Shown one piece after another: positions 51,616 to 61,003 of a stretch of DNA of 64,000 nt. A program made the translations under genes and the position numbers. The notes beneath the pieces are model-generated. The model did not search any database. It worked only from the letters and a program-made list of their open reading frames with translations, and was not told where the DNA came from. Position 1 is the stretch's first letter; each line of letters opens with the position of its first letter. The stretch is taken from positions 5,154 through 69,153 of the forward strand of contig JAEYQO010000083.1 of NCBI GenBank assembly GCA_023409975.1. Reading direction: 5' to 3'. The stretch comes from Bacteroidota bacterium. GTDB taxonomy: Bacteria; Bacteroidota; Bacteroidia; Chitinophagales; Chitinophagaceae.

Positions 51616-53211
51616 TTACTGTTCTTCAACTATCAGAAATTCATGACGATAGGGCTGGAAACTTCTGTGCAGCATTCCGATGAATTCAGCGCCATACTGC
51701 AGGTAATACTCCATAAAGTTCTCTGTCCGTTCCTGCAGGCTGCCACCGGGGAACAATTTCCGTTTCAGTTTTTCTATCCGTTGCAGCTCCACCTGCATTT
51801 TCCGTTTTTCTGCGCGCAGCATCTTTTTCTCCAGCACCTGTAGCTGGTAACGGATTTTTGCTGTCACTGCTTCAGAGGCCCCTTTGAGTGTGGGATCCAG
51901 CGTTATGGCTTTTGAACGGAGGGCGGACAACACCTGTTCCATCTCCTGCAGTTCATTGTTTGTCTGCCATTGATCGCCAGATTTGCTGCGAACAAAACTG
52001 TGGATCAGATCTGTTTCGGGTTTAAAAACCTGTTCGAGAGAGAGGCCCAACTGTTCGCGCAGCCGGTGTTCGGCGCTATTAATCCAGGTGACCGACTGGC
52101 GCAGATGTATGGCGGGGAAAAAGACCTTATAATGTTCGAATAGCTGGCATAGCTGCAGCCAGTAAGCCAGTTCGGCGCCACCGCCGATGAATGCCACATT
52201 GGGCAGGATGGATTCCTGGAACAGTCCGCGAAGAATCACATTTGGGCTGAAGCGTTCCGGATATTGTTCCAGCTCGGTGAGCAGTTCTTCCCGGCTCCAG
52301 GTGATATCCGTATTCAGCACCTGCCAGCGCTCTCCTTTTTGTTCTATCCTTTCCCGCAGGCCATCTGTCAGGTAAAACAGATTAATGGCACGCGGATAGG
52401 CCTGCACCTTATAATTAGCGGCAAGAGCAGAGACCGTATCCCCGAGCACCTGCCGGGCTGAATGTTCCAGAAGATCCTCCTTCATTACGGGAATGAAAGC
52501 ACGTTTGAGTCCGGAATGATCGGGATCGATTACCAGTAGACCATAATTACCGAAAAGCGCATTCACCAACCAGGCAGTCGCCTTGCCAATGGTGGGCTGT
52601 TTGGTGTAGGCGTTTTCCAGAAGCTGCTTCAGTTCGTCGCAGTGAGGACCGGGTGGTCCCAGCTTTTTAAACAAGTCGCGGATCAGAGGCTGAAGGCTTT
52701 CAGTAGACATCCTTCCTACGGCACCTGACTGACCGCCACCGTCCCAGGTAAACCTCTCATTGTTGTAACGAAACGTTCCCAGTTCCTGCAGATCATTGTC
52801 CTCGCTGCCGAGGTAGTAAACCGGTACGAAATGCTTGCCGGGGAACTGCTTGTTTAATTCTTCTGCGAGCACGATGGCGTGAACGATCTTATAGATGAAG
52901 TAGAGATAACCCGTGAGGAGGTTGGGCTGGTGTGCGGTACAAACAGTAAAAGTTGATTCAGATGACAGCAGTTCCAGGTTCTTTTCAGCGGCTCCGGTTA
53001 GCGGTATCCCTTCATACTGTTCTCTGAGCACCTTTACCAGCAGGCTGCGGTTGACGGGGTGCTTTTCCCTTTGGCTGATGGCCTCCGACATCCCTTCAGG
53101 GTCGGGGCGATACCTGTAAAATGCCTTCAGCGATTCCTTGTTTGCGAGGTAGTCCAGTACCAGACCAGAGAATGCATGCGTTTTTTCGTAAGGCAGAAAG
53201 GTACAATCCAT
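51616..53211 (-). CDS. bshC: Bacillithiol synthase BshC
   Basis: 531 residues, the family length. Adds cysteine to glucosaminyl-malate to make bacillithiol, the low-molecular-weight thiol used by many Bacteroidota. The motifs TAHQPNLLTGYLYFIYKI, FVPVYYLGSEDND (in place of the usual FVPVYWMGSEDHD) and FIGGGAELAYWLQL are clear. Coiled-coil stretches near the end (LQVLEKKMLRAEKRKMQVELQ) are typical. The other genes of the pathway, bshA and bshB, are not in the window. It is divergent from radC. Confidence 0.94.
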   Translation of the reverse strand: MDCTFLPYEKTHAFSGLVLDYLANKESLKAFYRYRPDPEGMSEAISQREKHPVNRSLLVKVLREQYEGIPLTGAAEKNLELLSSESTFTVCTAHQPNLLTGYLYFIYKIVHAIVLAEELNKQFPGKHFVPVYYLGSEDNDLQELGTFRYNNERFTWDGGGQSGAVGRMSTESLQPLIRDLFKKLGPPGPHCDELKQLLENAYTKQPTIGKATAWLVNALFGNYGLLVIDPDHSGLKRAFIPVMKEDLLEHSARQVLGDTVSALAANYKVQAYPRAINLFYLTDGLRERIEQKGERWQVLNTDITWSREELLTELEQYPERFSPNVILRGLFQESILPNVAFIGGGAELAYWLQLCQLFEHYKVFFPAIHLRQSVTWINSAEHRLREQLGLSLEQVFKPETDLIHSFVRSKSGDQWQTNNELQEMEQVLSALRSKAITLDPTLKGASEAVTAKIRYQLQVLEKKMLRAEKRKMQVELQRIEKLKRKLFPGGSLQERTENFMEYYLQYGAEFIGMLHRSFQPYRHEFLIVEEQ

Positions 53212-53245
53212 CGGGGAGCTTGCTTTAATTCAGCTAAAATAAACT

Positions 53246-53253
53246 CAAAGGTA
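53246..53253 (-). promoter_or_regulatory. Putative -7 box TACCTTTG of bshC
   Basis: Minus-strand match to TAnnTTTG, the same octamer as in the ctaB promoter, 35 nt before the bshC ATG. Confidence 0.5.
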
Positions 53254-53333
53254 CTAAGCCTGCAAAAGGGCTTGCTGATAGGTGTATAAACAGCGTCAGA
53301 AACAATTAGGAAAAAGCTTTTATTTTCAACGCG

Positions 53334-54023
53334 ATGAACAAGACCTATACCCCTATCAAAGACTGGTCGGAAGATGAACGGCCCAGGGAAAAAATGATCC
53401 AGAAAGGTGCCGCATCGCTGAGTGACGCGGAGCTACTGGCGATACTGATCAATAGTGGTACCAGAGAGCGGTCGGCCATAGACCTGGCGCGGGACATACT
53501 CCGGCAGGCCAACAACGATCTGCAGGAGCTCGGGAAACTCTCCCTGAAAGAACTACAGCAGACCAAGGGGATTGGCGAAGCGAGAGCGATCAGCATTGCT
53601 GCCGCGTTGGAGCTGGGCAACAGGAGGCAGAGAGGCGGGCTGGAGCGGGTGGTGATTACACAGAGCAATGATGCGGCCCAGATCCTGATGCCGATGCTGC
53701 GCGATTATGTCCACGAGGTTTTCTGTGTGCTGTACCTGAACCAGGGCAATAGACTTCTCCGGCATGAGATGATCAGTAAGGGTGGGATTACGGGCACAGT
53801 GGCGGATATCCGGATTATCCTTAAACAGGCCCTGATGTACCAGTCCAACAAACTGATCCTATGTCATAACCATCCATCGGGGAACCTGACACCCAGTGCT
53901 GCGGACAAGGAGCTGACCCGGAAAGTGAAGGAAGCTGCTGCATTTATGGATATAAAATTGCTGGATCACCTTATTGTGGGTGGCATGCAATACCTGAGTA
54001 TGGCTGATGAGGGGCTGATTTGA
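53334..54023 (+). CDS. radC: RadC-type JAMM domain DNA-repair family protein
   Basis: 229 residues. An N-terminal helix-hairpin-helix stretch (ELQQTKGIGEARAISIAAAL) is followed by a JAMM metal site, HNHPSGNLTPSAAD, with the upstream ISKGGITGTVADIRIILKQAL block. Called RadC by family; the repair role in vivo is unclear. It is a single gene, divergent from bshC. Confidence 0.93.
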   Translation: MNKTYTPIKDWSEDERPREKMIQKGAASLSDAELLAILINSGTRERSAIDLARDILRQANNDLQELGKLSLKELQQTKGIGEARAISIAAALELGNRRQRGGLERVVITQSNDAAQILMPMLRDYVHEVFCVLYLNQGNRLLRHEMISKGGITGTVADIRIILKQALMYQSNKLILCHNHPSGNLTPSAADKELTRKVKEAAAFMDIKLLDHLIVGGMQYLSMADEGLI

Positions 54024-54119
54024 TAGTCCTCAATTCTTCCTAACTTGCACGCTTGTTTAGCCAGAAGCCGCTGAGGCTCGGGCAGAGTTTAACTTTCAAC
54101 AAATACGACCGGGCGATTC

Positions 54120-55106
54120 ATGCTAAAGGTAGGTATATTCGGTGCTGGCCATCTTGGCAAAATACATATTCAACAATGGAAGGAAATACCCGGTGTGGAG
54201 CTGATCGGGTTCTATGATCCGGACGATGCGCAGGCGGCCACGGCGATAGCCCAGTACCAGGTTCCGCGTTATACTGACCTGGAGCAGCTCATTCATGCGG
54301 TAGACGCTGTTGATATCGTATCTCCCACCACCACCCATTTCGAAATAGCGAAGATATGTCTGCTCAATGGCAAGCATGTGTTTGTGGAAAAGCCGCTGGC
54401 ACATACCCTGGAAGAGGGTGAGGAGCTGGTTAAGCTGGTCAATGAGGCGAACGTAAAATGCCAGATAGGGCATGTCGAGAGATATAATCCTGCGTTACTG
54501 GCGCTCGGAGAACAGACCTTACAGCCTATGTTTATTGAGGCACACCGGCTGGCCCAGTTTAACCCGAGGGGTACTGATGTCGCTGTGATCCTGGACCTGA
54601 TGATCCATGATATCGATATTGTGCTTCATCTTGTAAAGTCACCCGTGCGGCGGATTTCAGCGAGTGGAGTAGCTGTGATCAGTGAGACTGCTGATATTGC
54701 TAATGCCCGGATCGAGTTTGACAATGGCTGCGTGGCTAATCTGACCTCAAGCAGAATCTCGCTGAAGAAGATGCGGAAGATGCGTTTGTTCCAGCGGGAT
54801 GCTTATATCGGGATCGATTTCCTTGAAAAGAAAACCGAAGTGATCCGTTTGAAGGAGCAGGGGATCCCTGCGGGCATGATGGACTTTCCTATAGAGCTGG
54901 GTAACGGAGAGAAGAAGATCATTTCGGTCCAGCTCCCGGAGGTATCCGCCTCGAATGCCATCAAGGCTGAGCTCATGGAGTTTGCCGGGTCGATACAAAA
55001 CAATAAGCCGACCAGAGTGAGCGTTCATGATGGGTACCAGGCGATGGATGTAGCCCACCAGATCATCCGTAAAATGAGCCTACATAACGAGATGCACCAT
55101 GCTTAA
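54120..55106 (+). CDS. Gfo/Idh/MocA family NAD(P)-dependent oxidoreductase
   Basis: 328 residues. N-terminal Rossmann domain with GIFGAGHLGKIHIQQW; EKPLAHTLEEGEELV, with the catalytic Lys of the EKP motif, and GHVERYNPALLAL. Members act on sugars or sugar-nucleotides. The lipoprotein and sugar transferase genes that follow (overlap of 8 nt, then 1-nt gap) place it in an exopolysaccharide unit, possibly making a modified sugar precursor; substrate unknown. Confidence 0.88.
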   Translation: MLKVGIFGAGHLGKIHIQQWKEIPGVELIGFYDPDDAQAATAIAQYQVPRYTDLEQLIHAVDAVDIVSPTTTHFEIAKICLLNGKHVFVEKPLAHTLEEGEELVKLVNEANVKCQIGHVERYNPALLALGEQTLQPMFIEAHRLAQFNPRGTDVAVILDLMIHDIDIVLHLVKSPVRRISASGVAVISETADIANARIEFDNGCVANLTSSRISLKKMRKMRLFQRDAYIGIDFLEKKTEVIRLKEQGIPAGMMDFPIELGNGEKKIISVQLPEVSASNAIKAELMEFAGSIQNNKPTRVSVHDGYQAMDVAHQIIRKMSLHNEMHHA

Positions 55107-55968
55107 CAGATATTCCATATTGCAGATTTTAATCGCCTCAGTTCTGATAGCAGGCGGAGGTGTCTGGAGCGGCTGTGAGCTAGTCAATCCTGAGGAAGAG
55201 ATCCCTACCTATGTGAAAGTGGATTCATTCGGGATTGATCCTACCCAGGCGATCGGGACAACCTCTCAGAAGATCACAGCCGTTTGGGCATACTGGAACG
55301 GGCGCACCATTGGCGTTTTTGACCTACCAGCCACCATCCCTGTGCTGGCCAGAGAGCAGGGGGAGTTGATGCTGCGGCCGGGTGTCACCTTTGCGGGCGT
55401 TAGCAGCATGTTGGTACCCTACCCTTTCCTACGTTCGGACACGATGATGCTGAATCCTGCTCCTGGAGAAGAATTCAGTTTTACACCTGTTACACGTTAT
55501 TTCCCGGATTCCCTTCTGAATACCCTGATAGAGGATTTTGAGAGCGGTAATGGCTTTGAGCTTGTCTCGGGGGATACCATATTGAACAAGGTTTCTGACC
55601 CTTCGCTGGTTTTTGAAGGTGATTACTCGGGGCATATCCAGTTCATAGACCAGGCCTTTGCCCTTTACGTTCTGAAGACGGAGTTTACAGCGATACCTTC
55701 CCGGGAAATATACATTGAGTTGAACTACCGGTGTAGTATGCCCTTTGAAATTGGCATTACCACCACCAATTCTACGGGTCAGAATATCGAGTACTATATT
55801 GCGGGTTTCAATCCGAAGGAAGAATGGAACAAGATATATATCGGGCTGCAGGAATTCCTTGCTGCCTATCCCAACAGGCCCTATCGTATTCTGCTTCGTG
55901 TGGCGTCCGAAACACCCACTAACGGGTATGTGACTCTTGACAACCTAAAAGTGATCAGTTTCAAGTAA
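55099..55968 (+). CDS. Lipoprotein of an exopolysaccharide unit
   Basis: 289 residues with a lipobox VWSGC (Cys26). The mature chain is beta-rich. The second half from about 145 (LIEDFESGNGFELVSGD) to the final GYVTLDNLKVISFK resembles a carbohydrate-binding jelly-roll domain. No named family is sure. It overlaps the oxidoreductase gene by 8 nt and is one nt from the sugar transferase gene. Confidence 0.74.
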   Translation: MLNRYSILQILIASVLIAGGGVWSGCELVNPEEEIPTYVKVDSFGIDPTQAIGTTSQKITAVWAYWNGRTIGVFDLPATIPVLAREQGELMLRPGVTFAGVSSMLVPYPFLRSDTMMLNPAPGEEFSFTPVTRYFPDSLLNTLIEDFESGNGFELVSGDTILNKVSDPSLVFEGDYSGHIQFIDQAFALYVLKTEFTAIPSREIYIELNYRCSMPFEIGITTTNSTGQNIEYYIAGFNPKEEWNKIYIGLQEFLAAYPNRPYRILLRVASETPTNGYVTLDNLKVISFK

Positions 55969-55969
55969 T

Positions 55970-57406
55970 ATGCACGCCATTTCCAGGCTCTCCCCATTGA
56001 AGAAGGCCGCGATCAAAAGGCTGGTTGCTCTTGACTACCTCACTGCTACCCTGGCCTGGATCCTGTTCTGGGCCTACCGCCAGCAATTGCTGGACCAGCA
56101 CGATTTTGTCAATGCCTGGGCCTATCTTCAACCACGCGATCTGGTGACAGCCTTTATTCTGATACCGGCAGGCTGGCTGTTCCTTTATCACCTTTCGGGC
56201 ACATATTTTGACCTCTACCGGAAGTCGCGCCTGAACGAAGTGAACCGGACCATCATATCCTGCATTATCGGCAGTATTATCGTGGCGCTGGTCTTCTTTG
56301 CGAATGACAATGCTGATTATTCCTATTTCATTAAGAGCACCGGCAGGTATCTGCTGATCCATACGATCTGTGCGCTTACCGGGAGGCTGGTCATGCTCAA
56401 CACGATCAAACGGCGTCTGGTCAAGGGAACAGTGGGGTTCAATACATTGATCATCGGAGGTAACCAGAAAGCCATAGAAATCTATCAGCAGCTTGAGAAG
56501 GACTATAAGTCTCTGGGGAACTTCTTCAGGGGATTTGTCTATTCCAACCAGGAGACATCCAATGGGATGAGTCATTACCTGCCGCAACTGGGGCAGTTGG
56601 ATGAGTTGGAGAAGATCATTGATACGCATGAGATAGAGGAAGTGATCGTGGCTGTTGATTCCAGTGAGCACCATTTGCTGGAAAACATCCTCACCCGGCT
56701 TTCGTACCGTCCGGTGCTTGTTAAAGTATTGCCAGACCTGTATGATATCATTTCAGGATCCGTTAAAACGAGCAATGTGTACGATGCCGTCCTGATCCAT
56801 ATTCATCCGAACCTGATGCCTGACTGGCAGCGCGTCTGTAAGCGGATGATCGATGTAGTGGCATCGCTATCTGCCTTGTTGTTACTATCCCCCCTTTACA
56901 TTTTTGCTGCCATCAAGGTGCGCCTGTCCTCTTCCGGTCCTATCATTTACAAGCAGGAGCGAGTGGGACTATACGGAAGGTTGTTTAAGATCTACAAATT
57001 CCGTTCAATGTATGTGAATGCGGAGGAACACGGGCCGGCATTATCGAGTGACGAAGATCCGAGAATTACCCCCTGGGGCAGGATCATGCGTAAATGGAGG
57101 ATCGATGAGCTGCCGCAGTTTTACAATATACTGAAAGGCGATATGTCGCTGGTGGGACCAAGGCCCGAGCGGAAATATTTTATTGATATTATCAGCCAGA
57201 CCCACCCCCACTACCGTTACCTGCATAAGGTTAAGCCCGGCCTTACCTCCTGGGGAATGGTGCAGTTTGGGTATGCTTCCAATGTAGACGAGATGCTGCA
57301 GCGGATGAAGTATGACCTGTTGTATATTGAGAACTGCTCACTGGCGCTGGACATTAAGATCATGCTGTACACCCTGATGGTGATCTTCCAGGGGCGCGGT
57401 AAATAG
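55970..57406 (+). CDS. Polyprenyl glycosylphosphotransferase (exopolysaccharide initiation)
   Basis: 478 residues. The N-terminal part has four membrane helices and a CoA-binding-like Rossmann region (NTLIIGGNQKAIEIYQQL). The C-terminal bacterial sugar transferase domain (about 290-478) has KRMIDVVASLSALLLLSPLYIFAAI, KQERVGLYGRLFKIYKFRSM, WRIDELPQFYNILKGDMSLVGPRPE and the closing KPGLTSWGMVQFGY. It moves a sugar-1-phosphate onto undecaprenyl phosphate, the first step of exopolysaccharide assembly at the inner membrane. Last of a three-gene unit. Confidence 0.93.
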   Translation: MHAISRLSPLKKAAIKRLVALDYLTATLAWILFWAYRQQLLDQHDFVNAWAYLQPRDLVTAFILIPAGWLFLYHLSGTYFDLYRKSRLNEVNRTIISCIIGSIIVALVFFANDNADYSYFIKSTGRYLLIHTICALTGRLVMLNTIKRRLVKGTVGFNTLIIGGNQKAIEIYQQLEKDYKSLGNFFRGFVYSNQETSNGMSHYLPQLGQLDELEKIIDTHEIEEVIVAVDSSEHHLLENILTRLSYRPVLVKVLPDLYDIISGSVKTSNVYDAVLIHIHPNLMPDWQRVCKRMIDVVASLSALLLLSPLYIFAAIKVRLSSSGPIIYKQERVGLYGRLFKIYKFRSMYVNAEEHGPALSSDEDPRITPWGRIMRKWRIDELPQFYNILKGDMSLVGPRPERKYFIDIISQTHPHYRYLHKVKPGLTSWGMVQFGYASNVDEMLQRMKYDLLYIENCSLALDIKIMLYTLMVIFQGRGK

Positions 57407-57428
57407 AGGACTCGCGGAGACCAATCAA

Positions 57429-58757
57429 TCAGACATTATGCGTCACCTGTGAGAAGTAATCGATCGCTTCTCCCACGATGAAGAAACTGCCGGTGATTAG
57501 CAGTGCGTCGTTTGGATTCATTTGATCCATGGCAGCACGGATGGCATCCGGGACCGAGGCGTATGCCGCTCCCCGGAGGCCGAGACTGCTGGCTAAGTCC
57601 ATCAGTTCTTCTACCGGCAGGGCCCGAGGTACTGCTGCCTGACAGAAATAGAAACGGGTGTCTTCCGGAAACAAGCTCAATACAGATTCTACATCCTTAT
57701 CCCGCACGAACCCGAGGACGATATGTTTTTGCGGGGCCTCCACCTGATCCCACTGAGCCAGTACCCCGGTAAGTCCAGCCACATTATGGGCGACATCACC
57801 GATCACCAGGGGCACTTCCTGAAGGCGGTCCCATCGCCCTCTTAGGCCAGTCAGAGACTTCACCCCTGAGAGCGCCTGAATGGCCCGGGGCAGGGAGAGA
57901 TTCAGGCCCTGACTTGCTACCAGGATCTCTGTGGCTGCGAGTACCGTTTTCAGGTTAAGAAGCTGATAGGTGCCCAGCAGATCCGTATTCAGATCATACA
58001 TTTCCCGGTGCGCCTTATGCACTGCTTTGAGATACTGGAAGCGGGCATCCTGCCGGACCCGGACGATATCCCATAGCGCTTCGGCATAGTACACCGTGCT
58101 GAGATTGTGCAATGCCACTTCGAAGAACACCCTTTCCGTTTCCGGGAGCTGTTCCCCGATCAGCACCGGCACCCTGTGTTTGATGATACCTGCTTTTTCC
58201 GAGGCGATCTCTTTGAGCGACTGGCCCAGCAAGTCTTTATGATCGTAGCTGATATTGGTAATTATTGACAGTACCGGTGTGATGACATTTGTGCTGTCCA
58301 GCCTACCGCCCAGACCAGTTTCGATCACCGCTATATCCACCTTTTCATCCGCAAAACATTTGAAGGCCATGGCTACGGTGATCTCGAAAAAAGAAGGCTC
58401 GATCTCTTCAATGTGCGACCGGTTTTCCTTTACAAAATCAACCACCCATTGTTTGGATACGGGTGCGCCATTGATCCTGATCCTTTCTCTGAAATCGACC
58501 AGATGGGGAGAGGTGTAGAGACCGACTTTGTAGCCGGCGTCCTGTAGTATGGCTGCCAGAGCGTGACTGGTACTCCCCTTACCGTTCGTTCCTGCGATAT
58601 GGATTGATTGAAACTTCTGTTGTGGTTGTCCCAGGACCTCACAGAACCTGAGCGTGTTGGTAAGATCTGGCTTGAGCGCTGCCTTTCCGATCCTCGAGAA
58701 CATGGGCAGCCTTTCAAACAAGTAGAGCAGCGTATCCTCGTAAAGTTCCTGCAACAT
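57429..58757 (-). CDS. folC: Dihydrofolate/folylpolyglutamate synthase
   Basis: 442 residues. Adds glutamate to dihydropteroate and to tetrahydrofolate. The ATP-binding P-loop is HIAGTNGKGSTSHALAAIL, followed by GLYTSPHLVDFRERIRING, VIETGLGGRLDSTNVI and ISYDHKDLLG. It shares one nucleotide with the stop of the TonB-like gene (TGATG), showing translational coupling. Last gene of a long minus-strand run. Confidence 0.95.
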   Translation of the reverse strand: MLQELYEDTLLYLFERLPMFSRIGKAALKPDLTNTLRFCEVLGQPQQKFQSIHIAGTNGKGSTSHALAAILQDAGYKVGLYTSPHLVDFRERIRINGAPVSKQWVVDFVKENRSHIEEIEPSFFEITVAMAFKCFADEKVDIAVIETGLGGRLDSTNVITPVLSIITNISYDHKDLLGQSLKEIASEKAGIIKHRVPVLIGEQLPETERVFFEVALHNLSTVYYAEALWDIVRVRQDARFQYLKAVHKAHREMYDLNTDLLGTYQLLNLKTVLAATEILVASQGLNLSLPRAIQALSGVKSLTGLRGRWDRLQEVPLVIGDVAHNVAGLTGVLAQWDQVEAPQKHIVLGFVRDKDVESVLSLFPEDTRFYFCQAAVPRALPVEELMDLASSLGLRGAAYASVPDAIRAAMDQMNPNDALLITGSFFIVGEAIDYFSQVTHNV

Positions 58758-59590
58758 CAGCGCGAGCGCGTTTTGAATACAAAAGTAATATCGCCGATCT
58801 GTTCCGGAGCTGCCTGTGGATTGGGGGAGAAACGTGCTTCTTCCAGCTTCTGCAGTGCGATGCTGCTGAGGGCCCTGTTCGGGGAGCTGCGAACCGTTTT
58901 TGAGATGATCCTGCCGTCCCTGTCTACCTTAACCCTGACGATTACCCTGCCACCCTGGTTGAACTCTGCTATGAACTGTCTGGGAGAGATCTCTCTGCCT
59001 GAGAGTGTGTGGCTGATACCACCCGTGCCGTTACCGGGACTTCCTTCATAATTGGCGGAGCCGGGCGTACCGCCGGGGACACCCCTGTCACCAGGACCGG
59101 AGGTATTACCCTCCCCTGTGCCGGGGCGGTCATCTGCTGCATTGTTCCCACCGGCACCTGTGGCACCTTCGTAGACATATCTGGGCTGGGCCTGTTGCCT
59201 GCTATTTGCTTCGGCTGCCTGATTGTTGTTGGGGGTGGTTCTATTGGCCCGGGCGTTGTCTGTGCGGCTGCCGGAGCCTGTTGTGGGTACGACTGCCGGA
59301 GCGTCTGGGTCATCGGAGCGGAGCAGATCCCTGGTATCAGCATTTACAGCGGCAGCGTTCTGAAAATTGGCCGGGACAGACCCTACGGAAGGCGCCCGAA
59401 CCGACATGGGTTGATCCTCTCCGAAGCCATTGAGATCCGTACCGAGATTCACCTCCATACCCAGTTCCTCGACCGGTTGCTGTGCAGGAAGTGCGTATTT
59501 CCAGAAAAAGAACAGCAGCAGCAGAAGCACATGAACGATGATCGTCCAGGCGGCAGCTTTGAGCTGATTTGGATTTACTGCTGCAGTCAT
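58757..59590 (-). CDS. TonB-family energy transducer protein
   Basis: About 277 residues from the ATG at 59590. An N-terminal membrane helix (TIIVHVLLLLLFFFWKYAL) is followed by a long Gly/Asn/Pro-rich periplasmic stretch and a C-terminal TonB-like fold (GRVIVRVKVDRDGRIISKTV, ALQKLEEARFSPNP). Likely couples the proton-driven inner-membrane complex to outer-membrane transporters; ExbB/ExbD partners are not in this window. A longer frame begins at a TTG at 59629 that lies inside the -7 box, so I reject it. Precedes folC. Confidence 0.82.
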   Translation of the reverse strand: MTAAVNPNQLKAAAWTIIVHVLLLLLFFFWKYALPAQQPVEELGMEVNLGTDLNGFGEDQPMSVRAPSVGSVPANFQNAAAVNADTRDLLRSDDPDAPAVVPTTGSGSRTDNARANRTTPNNNQAAEANSRQQAQPRYVYEGATGAGGNNAADDRPGTGEGNTSGPGDRGVPGGTPGSANYEGSPGNGTGGISHTLSGREISPRQFIAEFNQGGRVIVRVKVDRDGRIISKTVRSSPNRALSSIALQKLEEARFSPNPQAAPEQIGDITFVFKTRSR

Positions 59591-59626
59591 TACAGAAGAT
59601 TGAGGATACTGTTTTGCGACAGTAGT

Positions 59627-59634
59627 CAAATATA
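59627..59634 (-). promoter_or_regulatory. Putative -7 box TATATTTG of the TonB-folC pair
   Basis: Minus-strand match to TAnnTTTG. It covers the false upstream TTG start at 59629 and lies 37 nt from the chosen ATG. Confidence 0.55.
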
Positions 59635-59682
59635 AGGAACCGTTCAGACAGAATGCATTGGAAGGCCCTTATTTAACAAGCT

Positions 59683-60978
59683 TTAGTGAGCAAAATCCGT
59701 ATCGAAGGCTGTCATTCTTTCTTTGGGGGGATTATAATATCCGAATTTCAGGTCCGGAAATTCCTCCCGGATGAGATCCATCATCTGCCGGATGCCGAGA
59801 CATTCACCTGTGTCTGCAACACCGATCTTACCCAGGTACCAGTCGGGATCAATGTTGAAATTGCGCCACTGGATCATTTTAAGACCTGTGTCCCTGATGA
59901 GAGCCCTCAGCGCCTCGTATTCCTCTACGCTGTCCGTCATGCCGGGGAACGTGAAGTAATTGATGGAAGTCCACCCGCCGGCCCGGCTGACGATGCGCAG
60001 GCTTTCGACGATATCTTCGAACTGGTAGTTATTGGGGAGGTAGTATCGCGAGTATATCTCTTTGCGAACCGAGTTCAGGCTTACCCTGATGCTATCGAGA
60101 CCGGCCTGAACCAATTTCTCTACCACATCCGGGCGACTGCCATTGGTATTGATATTGATGCTTCCTTTATTGGTGTGCTTTCTGATGGCGAGGATCGCTT
60201 CGCGGATCGTTTCGCCCATCAGGAGCGGTTCTCCCTCGCAGCCCTGTCCGAAGCTCACGATGGGATAGGGAGCCGATTCCAGGTGTGGGACCGTGTATTC
60301 CACTATCTCTTCCGCTGTGGGTTTGAACGTGAGGCGGTCCTGTGAGGAATAGATCGTTTCCTCTTCCGGCTGGAAGGAGATGCAGCCGATGCAGTTGGCA
60401 TTACAGGCTGGGGAGGCGGGGATGGGACATTCCCACCTGCCCAGGAAATAATTTCTTGCGGCGGGGCAGTGATAGGTGAGCGCACAGTTTTCGGCGATGT
60501 GTTTAACAAGCCGGTTGTGCGGGTAATTGCGGATGATATCCCTGACACCCTCTTCCACTTTGGACTGGTCGTACCCGGAGCAATCCTGCCGGATATCCTG
60601 CTCGATCCGTACGGCGGGCACGAAGAACTTATCATCGGACCAGCCGACGGCTGTATAGCAGAACAGCGGCAGCGTTTCCGCGTCTGGCAGTGTTTCGAAG
60701 GCAGCGAGGTAGAAACCCGTATGAGCGGGGGGGATGAAAGCAGCTACTGCCCAGCCCTTTTCGCAGATGCGCATTTCGCCCGTTTTCACATCGATCCCGA
60801 TGCCCCTGCGCCCGGGGAGTTCATAGAGCGAGCCGCCCTCAGGCAGTTCTATAAAATCCTCTACCGGGATTGGCAGGGCGTCCCAGCCGGAGCGGCCGGT
60901 GACAAAGAGCGAGGTATCTTCGAAGATATTTCCTTTTCCGTCGGAATAGAGAATGTATGGAGTGTGATTCAGTGCCAC
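59683..60978 (-). CDS. Radical SAM protein with an unusual N-terminal domain
   Basis: 431 residues from a GTG start. The 4Fe-4S site CNANCIGC (Cys-x3-Cys-x2-Cys) lies near residue 190, followed by radical SAM elements SFGQGCEGEPLL, INTNGSRPDVV and IRVSLNSVRKEIYSRYY. The first 180 residues form a distinct domain (LPGRRGIGIDVKTGEMR, LPLFCYTAVGW) with further cysteines just before the cluster. Substrate unknown; not a known activase or cofactor enzyme that I can name. Neighbours 25 nt upstream and 92 nt downstream suggest an operon. Confidence 0.85.
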   Translation of the reverse strand: MALNHTPYILYSDGKGNIFEDTSLFVTGRSGWDALPIPVEDFIELPEGGSLYELPGRRGIGIDVKTGEMRICEKGWAVAAFIPPAHTGFYLAAFETLPDAETLPLFCYTAVGWSDDKFFVPAVRIEQDIRQDCSGYDQSKVEEGVRDIIRNYPHNRLVKHIAENCALTYHCPAARNYFLGRWECPIPASPACNANCIGCISFQPEEETIYSSQDRLTFKPTAEEIVEYTVPHLESAPYPIVSFGQGCEGEPLLMGETIREAILAIRKHTNKGSININTNGSRPDVVEKLVQAGLDSIRVSLNSVRKEIYSRYYLPNNYQFEDIVESLRIVSRAGGWTSINYFTFPGMTDSVEEYEALRALIRDTGLKMIQWRNFNIDPDWYLGKIGVADTGECLGIRQMMDLIREEFPDLKFGYYNPPKERMTAFDTDFAH

Positions 60979-61003
60979 TGGGTAAACATTTCAGGACCCG
61001 GGA

